From Gammaproteobacteria bacterium (GTDB lineage: Bacteria > Pseudomonadota > Gammaproteobacteria > Nitrosococcales > Methylophagaceae): a DNA stretch of 64,000 nucleotides. Position 1 is the first letter of the stretch. The number at the start of each line of letters is the position of its first letter. The notes under the pieces are model-generated. The model searched no databases. It was not told the origin of the DNA and saw nothing but the letters and a program-made list of their open reading frames with translations. The DNA lies in the NCBI GenBank assembly GCA_014859375.1, contig JACUUH010000003.1:32394-96393 (forward strand), given 5' to 3'. Of the stretch, positions 35,348 to 44,623 are shown in pieces. The position numbers were made by a program, and so were the translations under genes.

Positions 35348-38071
35348 ATGACCAGAGTTTCGAATGCTTCCAAGAATGTAGATGCCAGTGACACTAGTCA
35401 GTGGCATGCATTAGAAGTACAGGATGTACTTCAGACACTAGATAGTCACGAAAATGGCTTGACAGCAGATGAGGCGCAACAGCGTTTAAATGCTAATGGT
35501 CCCAATGTGCTACCTGAGCCAAAAACACGCAGTTCATGGCAACGTTTTTTTGCTCAGTGTCACAATGTGCTCATTTATGTACTACTTGTTGCTTCTGTTG
35601 TTACCGCACTGTTAGGTCATTGGGTTGATACTGGTGTCATCATTGGTGTGGTGCTGATCAACGCTATTATTGGTTTTGTTCAAGAAGGCAAAGCTGAGGA
35701 TGCCTTAAGAGCAATTAAATACATGTTGTCATCACAAGCACTGGTGTTGCGTGATGGCAAACGTATTTCTATTCCTGCTGAAGAATTAGTTGTTGGTGAT
35801 GTTGTATTGTTACAGTCAGGCGATAAAGTGCCTGCTGACTTACGATTGATCAAAATAAAAAACCTGCAAATTCAGGAAGCAACATTGACCGGTGAGTCAG
35901 TACCTGTTGAAAAAGACAGTCATTCTGTAGCTGCTGATGCGATGTTAGGTGACAGGATCTCAATGGCATTTTCCAGCACATTAGTAACCTATGGCCAAGG
36001 TGCCGGTGTTGTAGTGGCGACAGCAGGCGACACCGAAATTGGACATATCAGCGCTATGTTGTCACACGTTGAAACCTTAACAACGCCATTATTACGTCAA
36101 ATGGCAGGGTTTGGGCGTCAGCTTACGGGCATTATTATTGTTATAGCGGTGCTCACTGTGGTGATAGGAAGCTTGCTCCATGGTTACGCCATTTCGGATA
36201 TGTTTCTTGCTGCAGTAGGTTTGGCTGTAGCCGCTATACCTGAAGGATTACCTGCAATTATGACTATCGCCTTGGCTTTGGGGGTACAGCGCATGGCAGG
36301 GCGCCATGCGATTATTCGTCGTTTACCAGCGGTAGAAACATTAGGTGCCGTCACAGTGATATGTTCCGATAAAACCGGTACCTTAACTCGCAATGAAATG
36401 ACAGTCAGTAATGTAGCAACAGCCAGTGGTGGCTTGTTTGATGTTACCGGTGTTGGCTACGAACCATATGGTGATTTTTTACGAGATGGTGAGGAAATTG
36501 ATATTGCCGATCATCCTGTATTAACTGAATTGACACGTGCTGCGTTGCTTTGTAATGACGCAATATTGAAAGAGGTGGAAGGTGTCTGGCAGTTGCAAGG
36601 TGATCCTACCGAAGGTGCTTTGCTTACCTTAGGTATAAAATCAGGTTTGGCCTTACATTTTGAGTATGAAGCCTGGCCTCGCACAGATGTCATTCCATTC
36701 GAATCTGAACATCAATTTATGGCGACCTTGCACCATGATCATGCTGGGCAAGGTGTCAGTTATATTAAAGGCGCACCCGAGCGTATTTTCGCCATGTGCC
36801 GTTATCAACGTGTTGGTATTAATGATGAACAGATTGATATAGCTTACTGGCAGCAGCAAATGGAGATTATGGCGCGACGTGGTCAACGTGTGTTGGCTAT
36901 TGCAAGCAAATTATCGCATCCTGATCATCAGATTTTAACCTTTAAAGACGTAGCGCAAAATCTGACCTTGTTAGGTCTTGTCGGCATGATAGATCCACCA
37001 CGAGATGATGCAATTGATGCGGTGAAACAATGCCAGTCAGCAGGTATTAAAGTAAAAATGATTACCGGTGATCATGCTGTGACTGCTGTTGCTATTGGTC
37101 AACAAATGGGTATCAGTGATGACGATCATGTATTAACTGGTCAACAAATTGAAACCATGACCGATGAGGAATTAGGCCGTGTTGTTGATAATATTGATAT
37201 TTTTGCTCGTTCCAGTCCAGAGCATAAATTACGTTTGGTGACGGCGCTTCAAGCTAATGGTCATATCGTTGCCATGACAGGAGATGGTGTCAATGATGCC
37301 CCAGCATTAAAACGGGCAGATGTCGGCACAGCAATGGGTAAAAATGGTACAGAAGTCGCCAAAGAAGCAGCGGAAATGGTATTGGCAGATGATTGCTTCT
37401 CTTCTATTGTTCATGCAGTGGAAGAAGGGCGAACAGTCTACGATAATTTGAAAAAAGCTATTTTGTTTATATTGCCCACCAATGGCGGCGAAGCCTTAAT
37501 TTTGATTGCTGCCATTATAATGGGACAAATGCTACCGATCACGCCTGTACAAATTTTATGGGTCAATATGATTACTGCGGTTACATTAGCATTAGCATTA
37601 GCATTTGAGCCACCAGAGCACAATGTCATGCAACGACAACCACGCAGTCCAAAAGAGCCAATACTGTCACCTAATCTGTTGTGGCGAATTGGGTTTGTAT
37701 CTGTCATTCTAATGGTCGGTACATTTGGTTTGTTTCTTTGGCAACTCGACCAAGGTGTTGATATTGAATATGCAAGGACAGTAGCGGTCAACACACTGGT
37801 TTTATTCGAAATTTTTTATTTGTTTAACTCTCGTTATATCAGTGCATCCATTTTGAATAAGCAGGGGTTATTTGGAAATCGCTATGCCTTAATCGCGATT
37901 GGTTTGCTGGTACTGTTTCAACTTGCTTTCACCTATTTAGCACCTATGCAACGCTTATTCGGTACGATCGCTCTCGATTTGGCAACCTGGGGACTCATGG
38001 TTTTAGTTGCTTCATCGGTTTTGTTTTTAGTCGAAATTGAAAAGTATATTGTTAGAAATCGAACCAGATGA
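35348..38071 (+). CDS. Cation-transporting P-type (P2/SERCA-like) ATPase
   Basis: 907 residues. Cation-ATPase N domain (about 15-85), E1-E2 actuator with TGES (about 180, LTGESVPVEK), PEGLP in the fourth membrane helix, phosphorylation motif SDKTGTLT near residue 341, nucleotide domain with KGAPE, and MTGDGVNDAPALKRADVG hinge. The C-terminal part has six membrane helices. This matches bacterial Ca2+/Mn2+-type pumps; the ion cannot be fixed from sequence, and Na+ or K+ are also possible. GGGAGAGAGG precedes the ATG; the ATG six bases earlier is followed by a stop. 36 bases after psd and possibly cotranscribed with it. Confidence 0.9.
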   Translation: MTRVSNASKNVDASDTSQWHALEVQDVLQTLDSHENGLTADEAQQRLNANGPNVLPEPKTRSSWQRFFAQCHNVLIYVLLVASVVTALLGHWVDTGVIIGVVLINAIIGFVQEGKAEDALRAIKYMLSSQALVLRDGKRISIPAEELVVGDVVLLQSGDKVPADLRLIKIKNLQIQEATLTGESVPVEKDSHSVAADAMLGDRISMAFSSTLVTYGQGAGVVVATAGDTEIGHISAMLSHVETLTTPLLRQMAGFGRQLTGIIIVIAVLTVVIGSLLHGYAISDMFLAAVGLAVAAIPEGLPAIMTIALALGVQRMAGRHAIIRRLPAVETLGAVTVICSDKTGTLTRNEMTVSNVATASGGLFDVTGVGYEPYGDFLRDGEEIDIADHPVLTELTRAALLCNDAILKEVEGVWQLQGDPTEGALLTLGIKSGLALHFEYEAWPRTDVIPFESEHQFMATLHHDHAGQGVSYIKGAPERIFAMCRYQRVGINDEQIDIAYWQQQMEIMARRGQRVLAIASKLSHPDHQILTFKDVAQNLTLLGLVGMIDPPRDDAIDAVKQCQSAGIKVKMITGDHAVTAVAIGQQMGISDDDHVLTGQQIETMTDEELGRVVDNIDIFARSSPEHKLRLVTALQANGHIVAMTGDGVNDAPALKRADVGTAMGKNGTEVAKEAAEMVLADDCFSSIVHAVEEGRTVYDNLKKAILFILPTNGGEALILIAAIIMGQMLPITPVQILWVNMITAVTLALALAFEPPEHNVMQRQPRSPKEPILSPNLLWRIGFVSVILMVGTFGLFLWQLDQGVDIEYARTVAVNTLVLFEIFYLFNSRYISASILNKQGLFGNRYALIAIGLLVLFQLAFTYLAPMQRLFGTIALDLATWGLMVLVASSVLFLVEIEKYIVRNRTR

Positions 38072-38315
38072 ACACGCTATTTTTCGTAATAGTTAATAAA
38101 AGTTCATCGTCGAACGGCATAGTTAGAATAACCGAGAAATGCTCTTACATTTCGGCACACGATGGACATGGATGTCCAAGTGTCGCGTTAGCAAGATAGC
38201 GATAGCGCCTCGACCAGACATGGTCATAATATCCAATCCACGGCAATGATCTCTGTGGGTCGGGTTTTAACCCGACAAAGAGCGAGGCACGGAGTATACG
38301 AAGAGAAATAGGACT
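38072..38315. repeat. Gene-free stretch with several hairpins, possible degraded repeat element
   Basis: No coding frame is convincing. Two clear inverted repeats are seen: GGACATG/GATGTCC-type palindrome at 38164-38177 and GTCGGGTT/AACCCGAC at 38259-38276 with a 2-nt loop. Between them GCG/AGC-rich words recur (gcgttagcaagatagcgatagcg). Higher GC than the surroundings. It looks like a non-autonomous intergenic repeat family, but only one copy is in the window, so this is tentative. Confidence 0.4.
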
Positions 38316-38354
38316 AAAAAAGCCCCTGATAATCTGATTATCAGGAGCTTTTTT
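38316..38354. terminator. Bidirectional intrinsic terminator between the P-type ATPase gene and zwf
   Basis: An A6 run, then GC(C)CCTGATAATC, a one-base loop and GATTATCAGGAGC followed by T6. The nearly perfect stem with A-run before and T-run after works on both strands and lies between two convergent genes (25 bases from the zwf stop). Confidence 0.9.
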
Positions 38355-38379
38355 AAGTAACAGTATTTAGCAATTAAGA

Positions 38380-39849
38380 TTAGAGATTATTGCGCCATTG
38401 ATGACATGAATCATCAAAGATACGAGATACTTGCTCTGGTCCCCATGTGCCGGCTGCGTATTTATGGATAAAGTCTTTATCTTTAGACCATTTTGCAATA
38501 ACGGGATCTACCACTTGCCATGCTAGGTCTACTTCGTCAGAACGTAAGAATAATGAACGGTCACCCATAACAGCGCTGAGGATCATCGCCTCATAAGCAT
38601 CTAGTTTATGGCGTGTATCTTCATCTTCTACTGTTTCCATACCAATGGTATGTGCTTTGATTTCCAACCCTGGTTCTTTAGCTTGAAGTTCAATACGTAA
38701 AGTATTGTCTGGTTGTAATCCCATTACAATCCAGTTGGCATGGCTGTCGCCAATTTTTGTATTTTTGAACAATTGTTGTGGTGGTTTTTTGAAACGAATT
38801 GCAATCATCGCTTTTGATTCGGGCATACATTTACCGGTACGCAAATAGAATGGCACACCACGCCAGCGCCAGTTATCAACATAGACTTTTAATGCCGCGT
38901 AGGTTTCAGTCACACTGTTTTCCGGTGCATCATCTTCTTCCAGGTAACCCTTCTGGGCGACACCCGCAACGTTACCGGCAGCATATTGACCACGGAAAGC
39001 ATGATCATCAACGGTATCTTCTGTAATTGGACGAATCGATTTTAATACTTTTACTTTTTCATCACGCAATGATTCATCATTCAAATCAGCAGGTGGCTCC
39101 ATGGCAACCAGAGTCATAACTTGTAATAAATGACTTTGAATCATATCGCGCATCGCACCGGAACCATCATAATAGCCGGCACGACCACCAACACCTTGCT
39201 GCTCTGCATGGGTGATTTGAACATGATCAATATAGTTACGATTCCATAATGGTTCTAATAGTAAGTTTGCAAAGCGGAAAACAAAAATGTTTTGGACGGT
39301 GCCTTTACCAAGATAGTGATCGATACGGTATGTTTGTTTTTCAGTAAAGTTACGACGTAAGATCCGTTCTAACTCAGCAGCACTTTTCTGGTCGTAGCCA
39401 AATGGTTTTTCAACAACCAGATGACGCCAGCCTTTATCTTCACAGTTTAAGCCGACGGCAGATAATTGGTCACCAACCGTGCCAAATAGTGCTGGTGCGA
39501 TCGATAAATAGAACACGATATTTTGTGAGAAGCCATTTTCTTCGCTTGTCACAAGTGTATTGAGTGCTTGATATGACGCAGCATCATTAATATCACATTT
39601 GAAATAGCTTACTTTAGCCAAAAAGGTATCAAGAACAGTTTTATCTACTCCACCGCGAGCACTAGGAGACACATAGCCATCGACTAATGACTTCCACTCT
39701 TGTTGTGGCATTTCCTGGCGACCCATACAAATGATACGGGTGTCGGTGGTTAGTCTATTTTCTGCTTCTAAGTGATACAGTGCTGGTAGTAATTTCTTTT
39801 TAGATAAATCGCCAGTGGCACCAAAAATGATGATTGTGCAAGGTTTCAT
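38380..39849 (-). CDS. zwf: Glucose-6-phosphate 1-dehydrogenase
   Basis: Oxidises glucose 6-phosphate to the lactone, reducing NAD(P)+. 489 residues, family length. Dinucleotide fold at the start ([19 protein letters not shown]), [10 protein letters not shown] (about 145-153) and the active-site segment [10 protein letters not shown] (174-183). The position after GK is Gly183, where the family pattern has Glu/Gln/Lys. Supplies 6-phosphogluconolactone to the pgl product. Divergent from glgA. Confidence 0.96.
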   Translation of the reverse strand: MKPCTIIIFGATGDLSKKKLLPALYHLEAENRLTTDTRIICMGRQEMPQQEWKSLVDGYVSPSARGGVDKTVLDTFLAKVSYFKCDINDAASYQALNTLVTSEENGFSQNIVFYLSIAPALFGTVGDQLSAVGLNCEDKGWRHLVVEKPFGYDQKSAAELERILRRNFTEKQTYRIDHYLGKGTVQNIFVFRFANLLLEPLWNRNYIDHVQITHAEQQGVGGRAGYYDGSGAMRDMIQSHLLQVMTLVAMEPPADLNDESLRDEKVKVLKSIRPITEDTVDDHAFRGQYAAGNVAGVAQKGYLEEDDAPENSVTETYAALKVYVDNWRWRGVPFYLRTGKCMPESKAMIAIRFKKPPQQLFKNTKIGDSHANWIVMGLQPDNTLRIELQAKEPGLEIKAHTIGMETVEDEDTRHKLDAYEAMILSAVMGDRSLFLRSDEVDLAWQVVDPVIAKWSKDKDFIHKYAAGTWGPEQVSRIFDDSCHQWRNNL

Positions 39850-39890
39850 TAGTTCTCCATTTACGAGCTGTGATTAGGCTCATGACCGTA

Positions 39891-39913
39891 TATAATTGCT
39901 CAATTGTACAATT
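39891..39913 (+). promoter_or_regulatory. Probable -10 box and adjoining palindrome upstream of glgA
   Basis: TATAAT at 39891-39896 is a consensus -10 hexamer 31 bases before the glgA GTG; the -35 region is poor. AATTGTACAATT (39902-39913) is a perfect 12-base palindrome at the expected transcription start. Both lie in the 78-bp divergent space shared with zwf. Confidence 0.4.
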
Positions 39914-39927
39914 TTTAGGAGTCTGGT

Positions 39928-41385
39928 GTGCGAAAAATTCTATTTGCAAGTAGTGAGGTTCACCCGCTAATTAAGACAGGGGGCTTGGCAGATGTGTCAG
40001 CGAGCTTGCCTATTGCCTTGAGTGAAAGTGGTCAAGATATTCGCATTATTATTCCTGCATACCGGCGATGTCTAGAAAGTTTGACAGAAATTAGAACCGT
40101 AGCCACGATTAAACTTGATGGGTATCACAAGCCTGTAGAAATTTTACAATCGACCTTACCAGACACGAATGTGCCACTTTATCTTTTACATTCACCTGAG
40201 CATTTTGATCGTGAAGGTGGTCCGTATAGTCAAGCTAAAGACGGCGATTGGGAAGATAATCCGGCACGTTTTGCTCTGTTTTCAAGAGCAATAGCTAAAC
40301 TTGCAATCAATGAAGCTGGTTTAGATTGGCAACCTGATATTTTACATTGTAATGATTGGCAAACAGGCTTAGCTCCGGCATTGATTGCAGATCTGGAAAA
40401 CCGTCCAGCGACTGTATTTACGATTCATAATTTGGCGTACCAAGGCTTATATTCGCGCGATGTGTTTGATGCCTTGGATTTGCCTGAGTCATTCTGGCAC
40501 AGTGAAAGCATTGAGTTTTATGATCTAATGTCGTTTATGAAGGGCGGCCTGATCTACGCGGATCACATTACTACTGTTAGCCCTACTTATGCGCGTGAGA
40601 TCTGTAGTTATGAATTTGGTTACGGCCTTGAAGGTTTGTTGACTTTACGTGCTCAACAAGGTCGATTAACCGGCATTCTTAATGGCATTGATAAACATGA
40701 GTGGAACCCAGAACAGGATCACTACCTAGTCAAGAAATTTTCAGCCAAAACAGTTCGATATAAATCCGATAATAAAGCAGCGTTGCAAAACGAATATGGC
40801 TTGCCTCAAAAAGATGATGTGTTATTAATCGGTTTGATTAGTCGCTTGGTATCACAAAAGGGTATTGATATATCAATTGCTGCTATATCACGTTTACTGC
40901 ACTCAAATGCCACTATCCAATTAATATGTTTAGGCAGTGGTGAATCACATTATGAACAAGATCTTCGTATATTAAGAGCACATTATCCTGATAAAGTGGG
41001 GGTTCATATCGGTTACGATGAAGGACTTTCACACCGTATAGAAGCCGGTGCAGATGTGTTTTTAATGCCATCCCGGTTTGAACCATGCGGATTAAATCAA
41101 CTTTACAGCTTGCGCTATGGCACCTTACCCATCGTTAGAAATACAGGTGGTTTGGCAGATACTGTTGTTGATGCAACAGAGCAAAATCGTAAAGATGAAC
41201 TAGCGACGGGATTTAAGTTCGAGGCAAGCACACCGCAAGCATTGGAACATACCTTAGGTACAGTGATAGATTTATTTCAACGACCACGAATCTGGCGAAA
41301 GATGATGATGACTGCAATGGCGCAGGATTATAGTTGGAACAAGAGTGCAGAGATGTATCTTGCCCTCTACCATAAATTAACCTGA
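39928..41385 (+). CDS. glgA: Glycogen synthase (ADP-glucose)
   Basis: GT5 glucosyltransferase, 485 residues, building glycogen from ADP-glucose. N-terminal substrate loop KTGGLADVSASLP (about 17-29), LHCNDWQTGLAP (about 143-154), FTIHNLAYQG and the C-terminal domain with LISRLVSQKGIDI, MPSRFEPCGLNQLYSLRYGTLPIVRNTGGLADTV. Start is GTG with AGGAG six bases upstream. glgBCP genes are not in the window. Followed by ppc after 10 bases. Confidence 0.95.
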   Translation: MRKILFASSEVHPLIKTGGLADVSASLPIALSESGQDIRIIIPAYRRCLESLTEIRTVATIKLDGYHKPVEILQSTLPDTNVPLYLLHSPEHFDREGGPYSQAKDGDWEDNPARFALFSRAIAKLAINEAGLDWQPDILHCNDWQTGLAPALIADLENRPATVFTIHNLAYQGLYSRDVFDALDLPESFWHSESIEFYDLMSFMKGGLIYADHITTVSPTYAREICSYEFGYGLEGLLTLRAQQGRLTGILNGIDKHEWNPEQDHYLVKKFSAKTVRYKSDNKAALQNEYGLPQKDDVLLIGLISRLVSQKGIDISIAAISRLLHSNATIQLICLGSGESHYEQDLRILRAHYPDKVGVHIGYDEGLSHRIEAGADVFLMPSRFEPCGLNQLYSLRYGTLPIVRNTGGLADTVVDATEQNRKDELATGFKFEASTPQALEHTLGTVIDLFQRPRIWRKMMMTAMAQDYSWNKSAEMYLALYHKLT

Positions 41386-41395
41386 GAGCTATTGG

Positions 41396-44269
41396 ATGCG
41401 ACATACGACTATCGCCAGTCAAAATGAACCACATATACTGCCTCTGACAGATAGCGACTTACGACGCCACGTCAAACTGATTGGCGAGATATTGGGCGAG
41501 GTTATTCAAAGCCACTCTTCTCAAACCGTATTCAATACCGTTGAGAAATTGCGTAAAGGTTATATTCGTCTTAGACGCAACGACGATAACGAGTTACGGC
41601 AAAAATTACTGGCAGATATTTCTGAATTAGATCATCAAGCATTAACCGATGTTATTCGTGCTTTTAATTTGTATTTTGGCCTAGTTAATACAGTAGAAGA
41701 AGCCCACCTCCATCATAACCGGATGATTCAAGTACGTAATAATAGCGAGCTGTGGCAAGGTTCATTTAGTTCGATTCTTCGTCAATTAAAAGACGAGGGT
41801 GTTAGTCTTGAGCAAGCGCAAGCGCTATTGAATTCAATTCTCTATATTCCAGTATTTACAGCGCATCCGACCGAATCCAAACGTCGGACAGTGATGGAAG
41901 GGTTACGTCGCATTTTTATTCTGGATGAAGTCCTTGCTGAACGTTATCTGACTGAAACTGATGAAGTAAAAGTTCGAGCAAAACTAAAAACACAAATACA
42001 GATATTGTGGGGAACGGATGAAGTACGTGCCTTTAAGCCTACCGTGCGCGATGAAATTAAAAACGGCTTGTTCTATTTTAATATCAGTCTATTTGATGCC
42101 GTACCGCAAACCTATAAAAACATGCAAGCTGCTTTCAAGCGTGTTTATGGTGACGAATTACAACAAGGTCAACCCCTGACTGTTCCCGATTTCTTGAGGT
42201 TTGGTTCATGGATTGGCGGTGATCGTGACGGTAATCCATTTGTAACTGCTGACACAACAGAAATGGCTGTGCAGCTACAAAAACGCACAGCTTTACGGCG
42301 TTATTTGAGTGATGTCACTAAATTAAGCCATATCCTGACGCATTGCGTGCCCGTCAGTAAAATCAGTAAAGCCTTAGCACAAGATATCGCTCAAAATGAG
42401 AATAAATACATTGGTGCCTTTGGGGTAAAACCGTATCGTTTTGGTACAGAACCCTATCGACGTAAGCTTTATATGATGCGTTACCGTTTGGAAGATAATT
42501 TACGTGTCAGTGAAAATTATTTTGCAACAGCACCCAACTCGCCATCATTAGGTGTTTATTATCATTCTGAACTTGAATTCTTACATGATCTGCATTTAAT
42601 TCGCGATTCGCTGATCGAACAGGGTGATGAAGCTATTGCCGACGAAGAATTACACGATTTGATTCGTTTAGTTGAAACCTTTGGTTTTTATTTATTGCAA
42701 TTAGACATCCGCCAGGAATCAACATGTCATAGTGAAACGGTGGCTGAACTACTTCAGAAAGCAGGCTTAGCGTCAGATTATTTAAAACAAGATGAACAAC
42801 AACGCTTTGATTTGTTAACAGAGTTACTCGCCAACAAAGACTTGCCGCCCCTTTCTACTGATCACCAATTAAGTGACAGTACTGCTGAAACGGTGGCTGT
42901 ATTTAATTTGATGACACGTATCCGTGCTGAGGTTAGTGAAAAAGCCTTTGGTACTTACGTGATATCAATGACACATCATGCCAGTCATATTTTAGAGGTG
43001 ATGTTACTGGCTCGCTTTGCCGGTTTATGTGGTTATGATTACCAAGGTGAAGTGTTCTGTCATATTCAAGTATCACCATTATTTGAAACCATCGATGATT
43101 TATCGCGCATTAAAGAGGTAATGACAACCTTATTAGATGCACCCATTTATGGTGTTTTGTTAAAAGCATCAGGCAATTTACAAGAAGTCATGTTGGGTTA
43201 TTCTGACTCATGTAAAGATGGTGGCATTTTGGCTTCGGGCTGGAGTTTGTATAAAGCGCAGAAAATTGTGTCCGATTTAACTGTCAAACATCAGATTAAA
43301 TGCCGTATGTTTCATGGGCGGGGCGGTACGATTGGTCGCGGTGGTGGTCCGACTCATCAAGCGATTATGTCTCAACCTAAAGGTACGGTGCATGGACAAA
43401 TCAAGTTCACCGAACAAGGCGAAGTGCTGTCTTATAAATACGGTAATGTTGAGACTGCTGCCTATGAATTAGGCATGGGCGTGTCAGGTTTAATGATGGC
43501 GAGTCGCAATTTGATTGAACCTGAACCTGAACCAGATCAAATAGCATTGGCTGAATCAGCAGCGTTTCATTGTTTAATGGAACAACTGGTTGAAAAAGGC
43601 GAACAAAGTTATCGTGACTTGACTGAGAATTCAGCTGGTTTTCTCGATTATTTCTATGAGGCTTGTCCTATTTCAGAAATTGGTCTGATGAATATTGGAT
43701 CAAGACCGTCACACCGTAAAACAGGCGATCGTTCCAAGAATTCAGTGCGAGCTATTGGTTGGGTATTTGCCTGGGCACAATCACGTCATACCTTGCCCGC
43801 ATGGTATGGCATTGGTAGTGCGTTAGAAGCGATGTGTGGCGATGACCTGCTCAAGCTTGAAATGCTGAAAAAAGTGTATAAACATCGTCCTGCTATGCGT
43901 GCTTTGATCAGTAATACACAAATGGCATTATCAAAAGCAGATATGACTATTGCCAAGGAGTATTCAAAATTATGTTTGGATCCGAACACTGGCAAACAAA
44001 TATTTGCAATCATTGAACAAGAATACAAACGGACGCTAGCGTGGATATTGAAACTAACAGAGCGTGATACATTGCTTTCAGAAAATCCGACATTAGCATT
44101 ATCACTAGGCCGACGCGATCCGTATTTGGATCCTTTAAATCACATCCAGATTGTTTTATTGAAACGCTATCGTGATCAGACCATTAGTGACAGTGAAAGA
44201 GAAAATTTACGCGCAGCATTGTTGCGTACGATTAGTGCAATATCAACAGGCTTACGTAATACAGGCTAA
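41396..44269 (+). CDS. ppc: Phosphoenolpyruvate carboxylase
   Basis: Anaplerotic enzyme adding bicarbonate to PEP to form oxaloacetate. 957 residues. Motifs: FTAHPTESKRRTV with catalytic His (about 155-167), GSWIGGDRDGNPFVT (about 268-282), GYSDSCKDGGILAS, the FHGRGGTIGRGGGPTH loop (about 640-655) and GLMNIGSRPSHRKTGD; C-terminus TGLRNTG as usual. In serine- or RuMP-type methylotrophs it replenishes C4 acids. Ten bases after glgA, so probably cotranscribed. Confidence 0.97.
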   Translation: MRHTTIASQNEPHILPLTDSDLRRHVKLIGEILGEVIQSHSSQTVFNTVEKLRKGYIRLRRNDDNELRQKLLADISELDHQALTDVIRAFNLYFGLVNTVEEAHLHHNRMIQVRNNSELWQGSFSSILRQLKDEGVSLEQAQALLNSILYIPVFTAHPTESKRRTVMEGLRRIFILDEVLAERYLTETDEVKVRAKLKTQIQILWGTDEVRAFKPTVRDEIKNGLFYFNISLFDAVPQTYKNMQAAFKRVYGDELQQGQPLTVPDFLRFGSWIGGDRDGNPFVTADTTEMAVQLQKRTALRRYLSDVTKLSHILTHCVPVSKISKALAQDIAQNENKYIGAFGVKPYRFGTEPYRRKLYMMRYRLEDNLRVSENYFATAPNSPSLGVYYHSELEFLHDLHLIRDSLIEQGDEAIADEELHDLIRLVETFGFYLLQLDIRQESTCHSETVAELLQKAGLASDYLKQDEQQRFDLLTELLANKDLPPLSTDHQLSDSTAETVAVFNLMTRIRAEVSEKAFGTYVISMTHHASHILEVMLLARFAGLCGYDYQGEVFCHIQVSPLFETIDDLSRIKEVMTTLLDAPIYGVLLKASGNLQEVMLGYSDSCKDGGILASGWSLYKAQKIVSDLTVKHQIKCRMFHGRGGTIGRGGGPTHQAIMSQPKGTVHGQIKFTEQGEVLSYKYGNVETAAYELGMGVSGLMMASRNLIEPEPEPDQIALAESAAFHCLMEQLVEKGEQSYRDLTENSAGFLDYFYEACPISEIGLMNIGSRPSHRKTGDRSKNSVRAIGWVFAWAQSRHTLPAWYGIGSALEAMCGDDLLKLEMLKKVYKHRPAMRALISNTQMALSKADMTIAKEYSKLCLDPNTGKQIFAIIEQEYKRTLAWILKLTERDTLLSENPTLALSLGRRDPYLDPLNHIQIVLLKRYRDQTISDSERENLRAALLRTISAISTGLRNTG

Positions 44270-44623
44270 ATCGCCTTTTCGTGAATAGGGTCATGCGTGA
44301 ATAGGGTCATGTTTTGAATTTTGCAAAATCAATGATTTAAATATGTCTTGAGTTAAAATGAATTAGCCTTGCTGTACTGCAAGACCTGACCCTTATCTCC
44401 TCTTCTCTAGGCTTGCCAGAAATATCCTACTTCCGACAAGTTACTGCAAGCATAGGATGGCGGAATGTCTCGTCACTCGTTGCCATGCTCCCCCGTGGCA
44501 ATGCAGACTTGCTACACGCAGGTCAAACCGGCTTATGCCCATCAAACGGTGGATAGGCATTCCCACGGAGGACCGTGGGAAAGAGGTAATGATGCAATTC
44601 AACACCTGACCCCATAATATGGA
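44270..44623. repeat. Gene-free repeat island: tandem 16-mer, GGGTCA/TGACCC words and two REP-like hairpins
   Basis: No believable gene. It holds a tandem pair of GTGAATAGGGTCATG (44281-44295 and 44297-44311), the word GCAAGACCTGACCC (44379-44392) and ACCTGACCCCATAAT near the end, giving inverted GGGTCA/TGACCC borders. Inside are two hairpins: TTGCCATG/CGTGGCAA (44480-44501) and TTCCCACGG/CCGTGGGAA with 4-nt loop AGGA (44560-44581). The CCCACGn...CGTGGGAA hairpin and the TTTTGAATTTTGCAA/GACCTGACCC words resemble intergenic repeats associated with RAYT (IS200-like) transposases in many gammaproteobacteria. No transposase remains. Confidence 0.55.

Noticed and set aside
39887..39913. CGTATA-N12-TGTACA between zwf and glgA as a second LitR-type operator
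   Set aside because: The left half has two mismatches to the recalled motif; only the palindrome AATTGTACAATT is clear.
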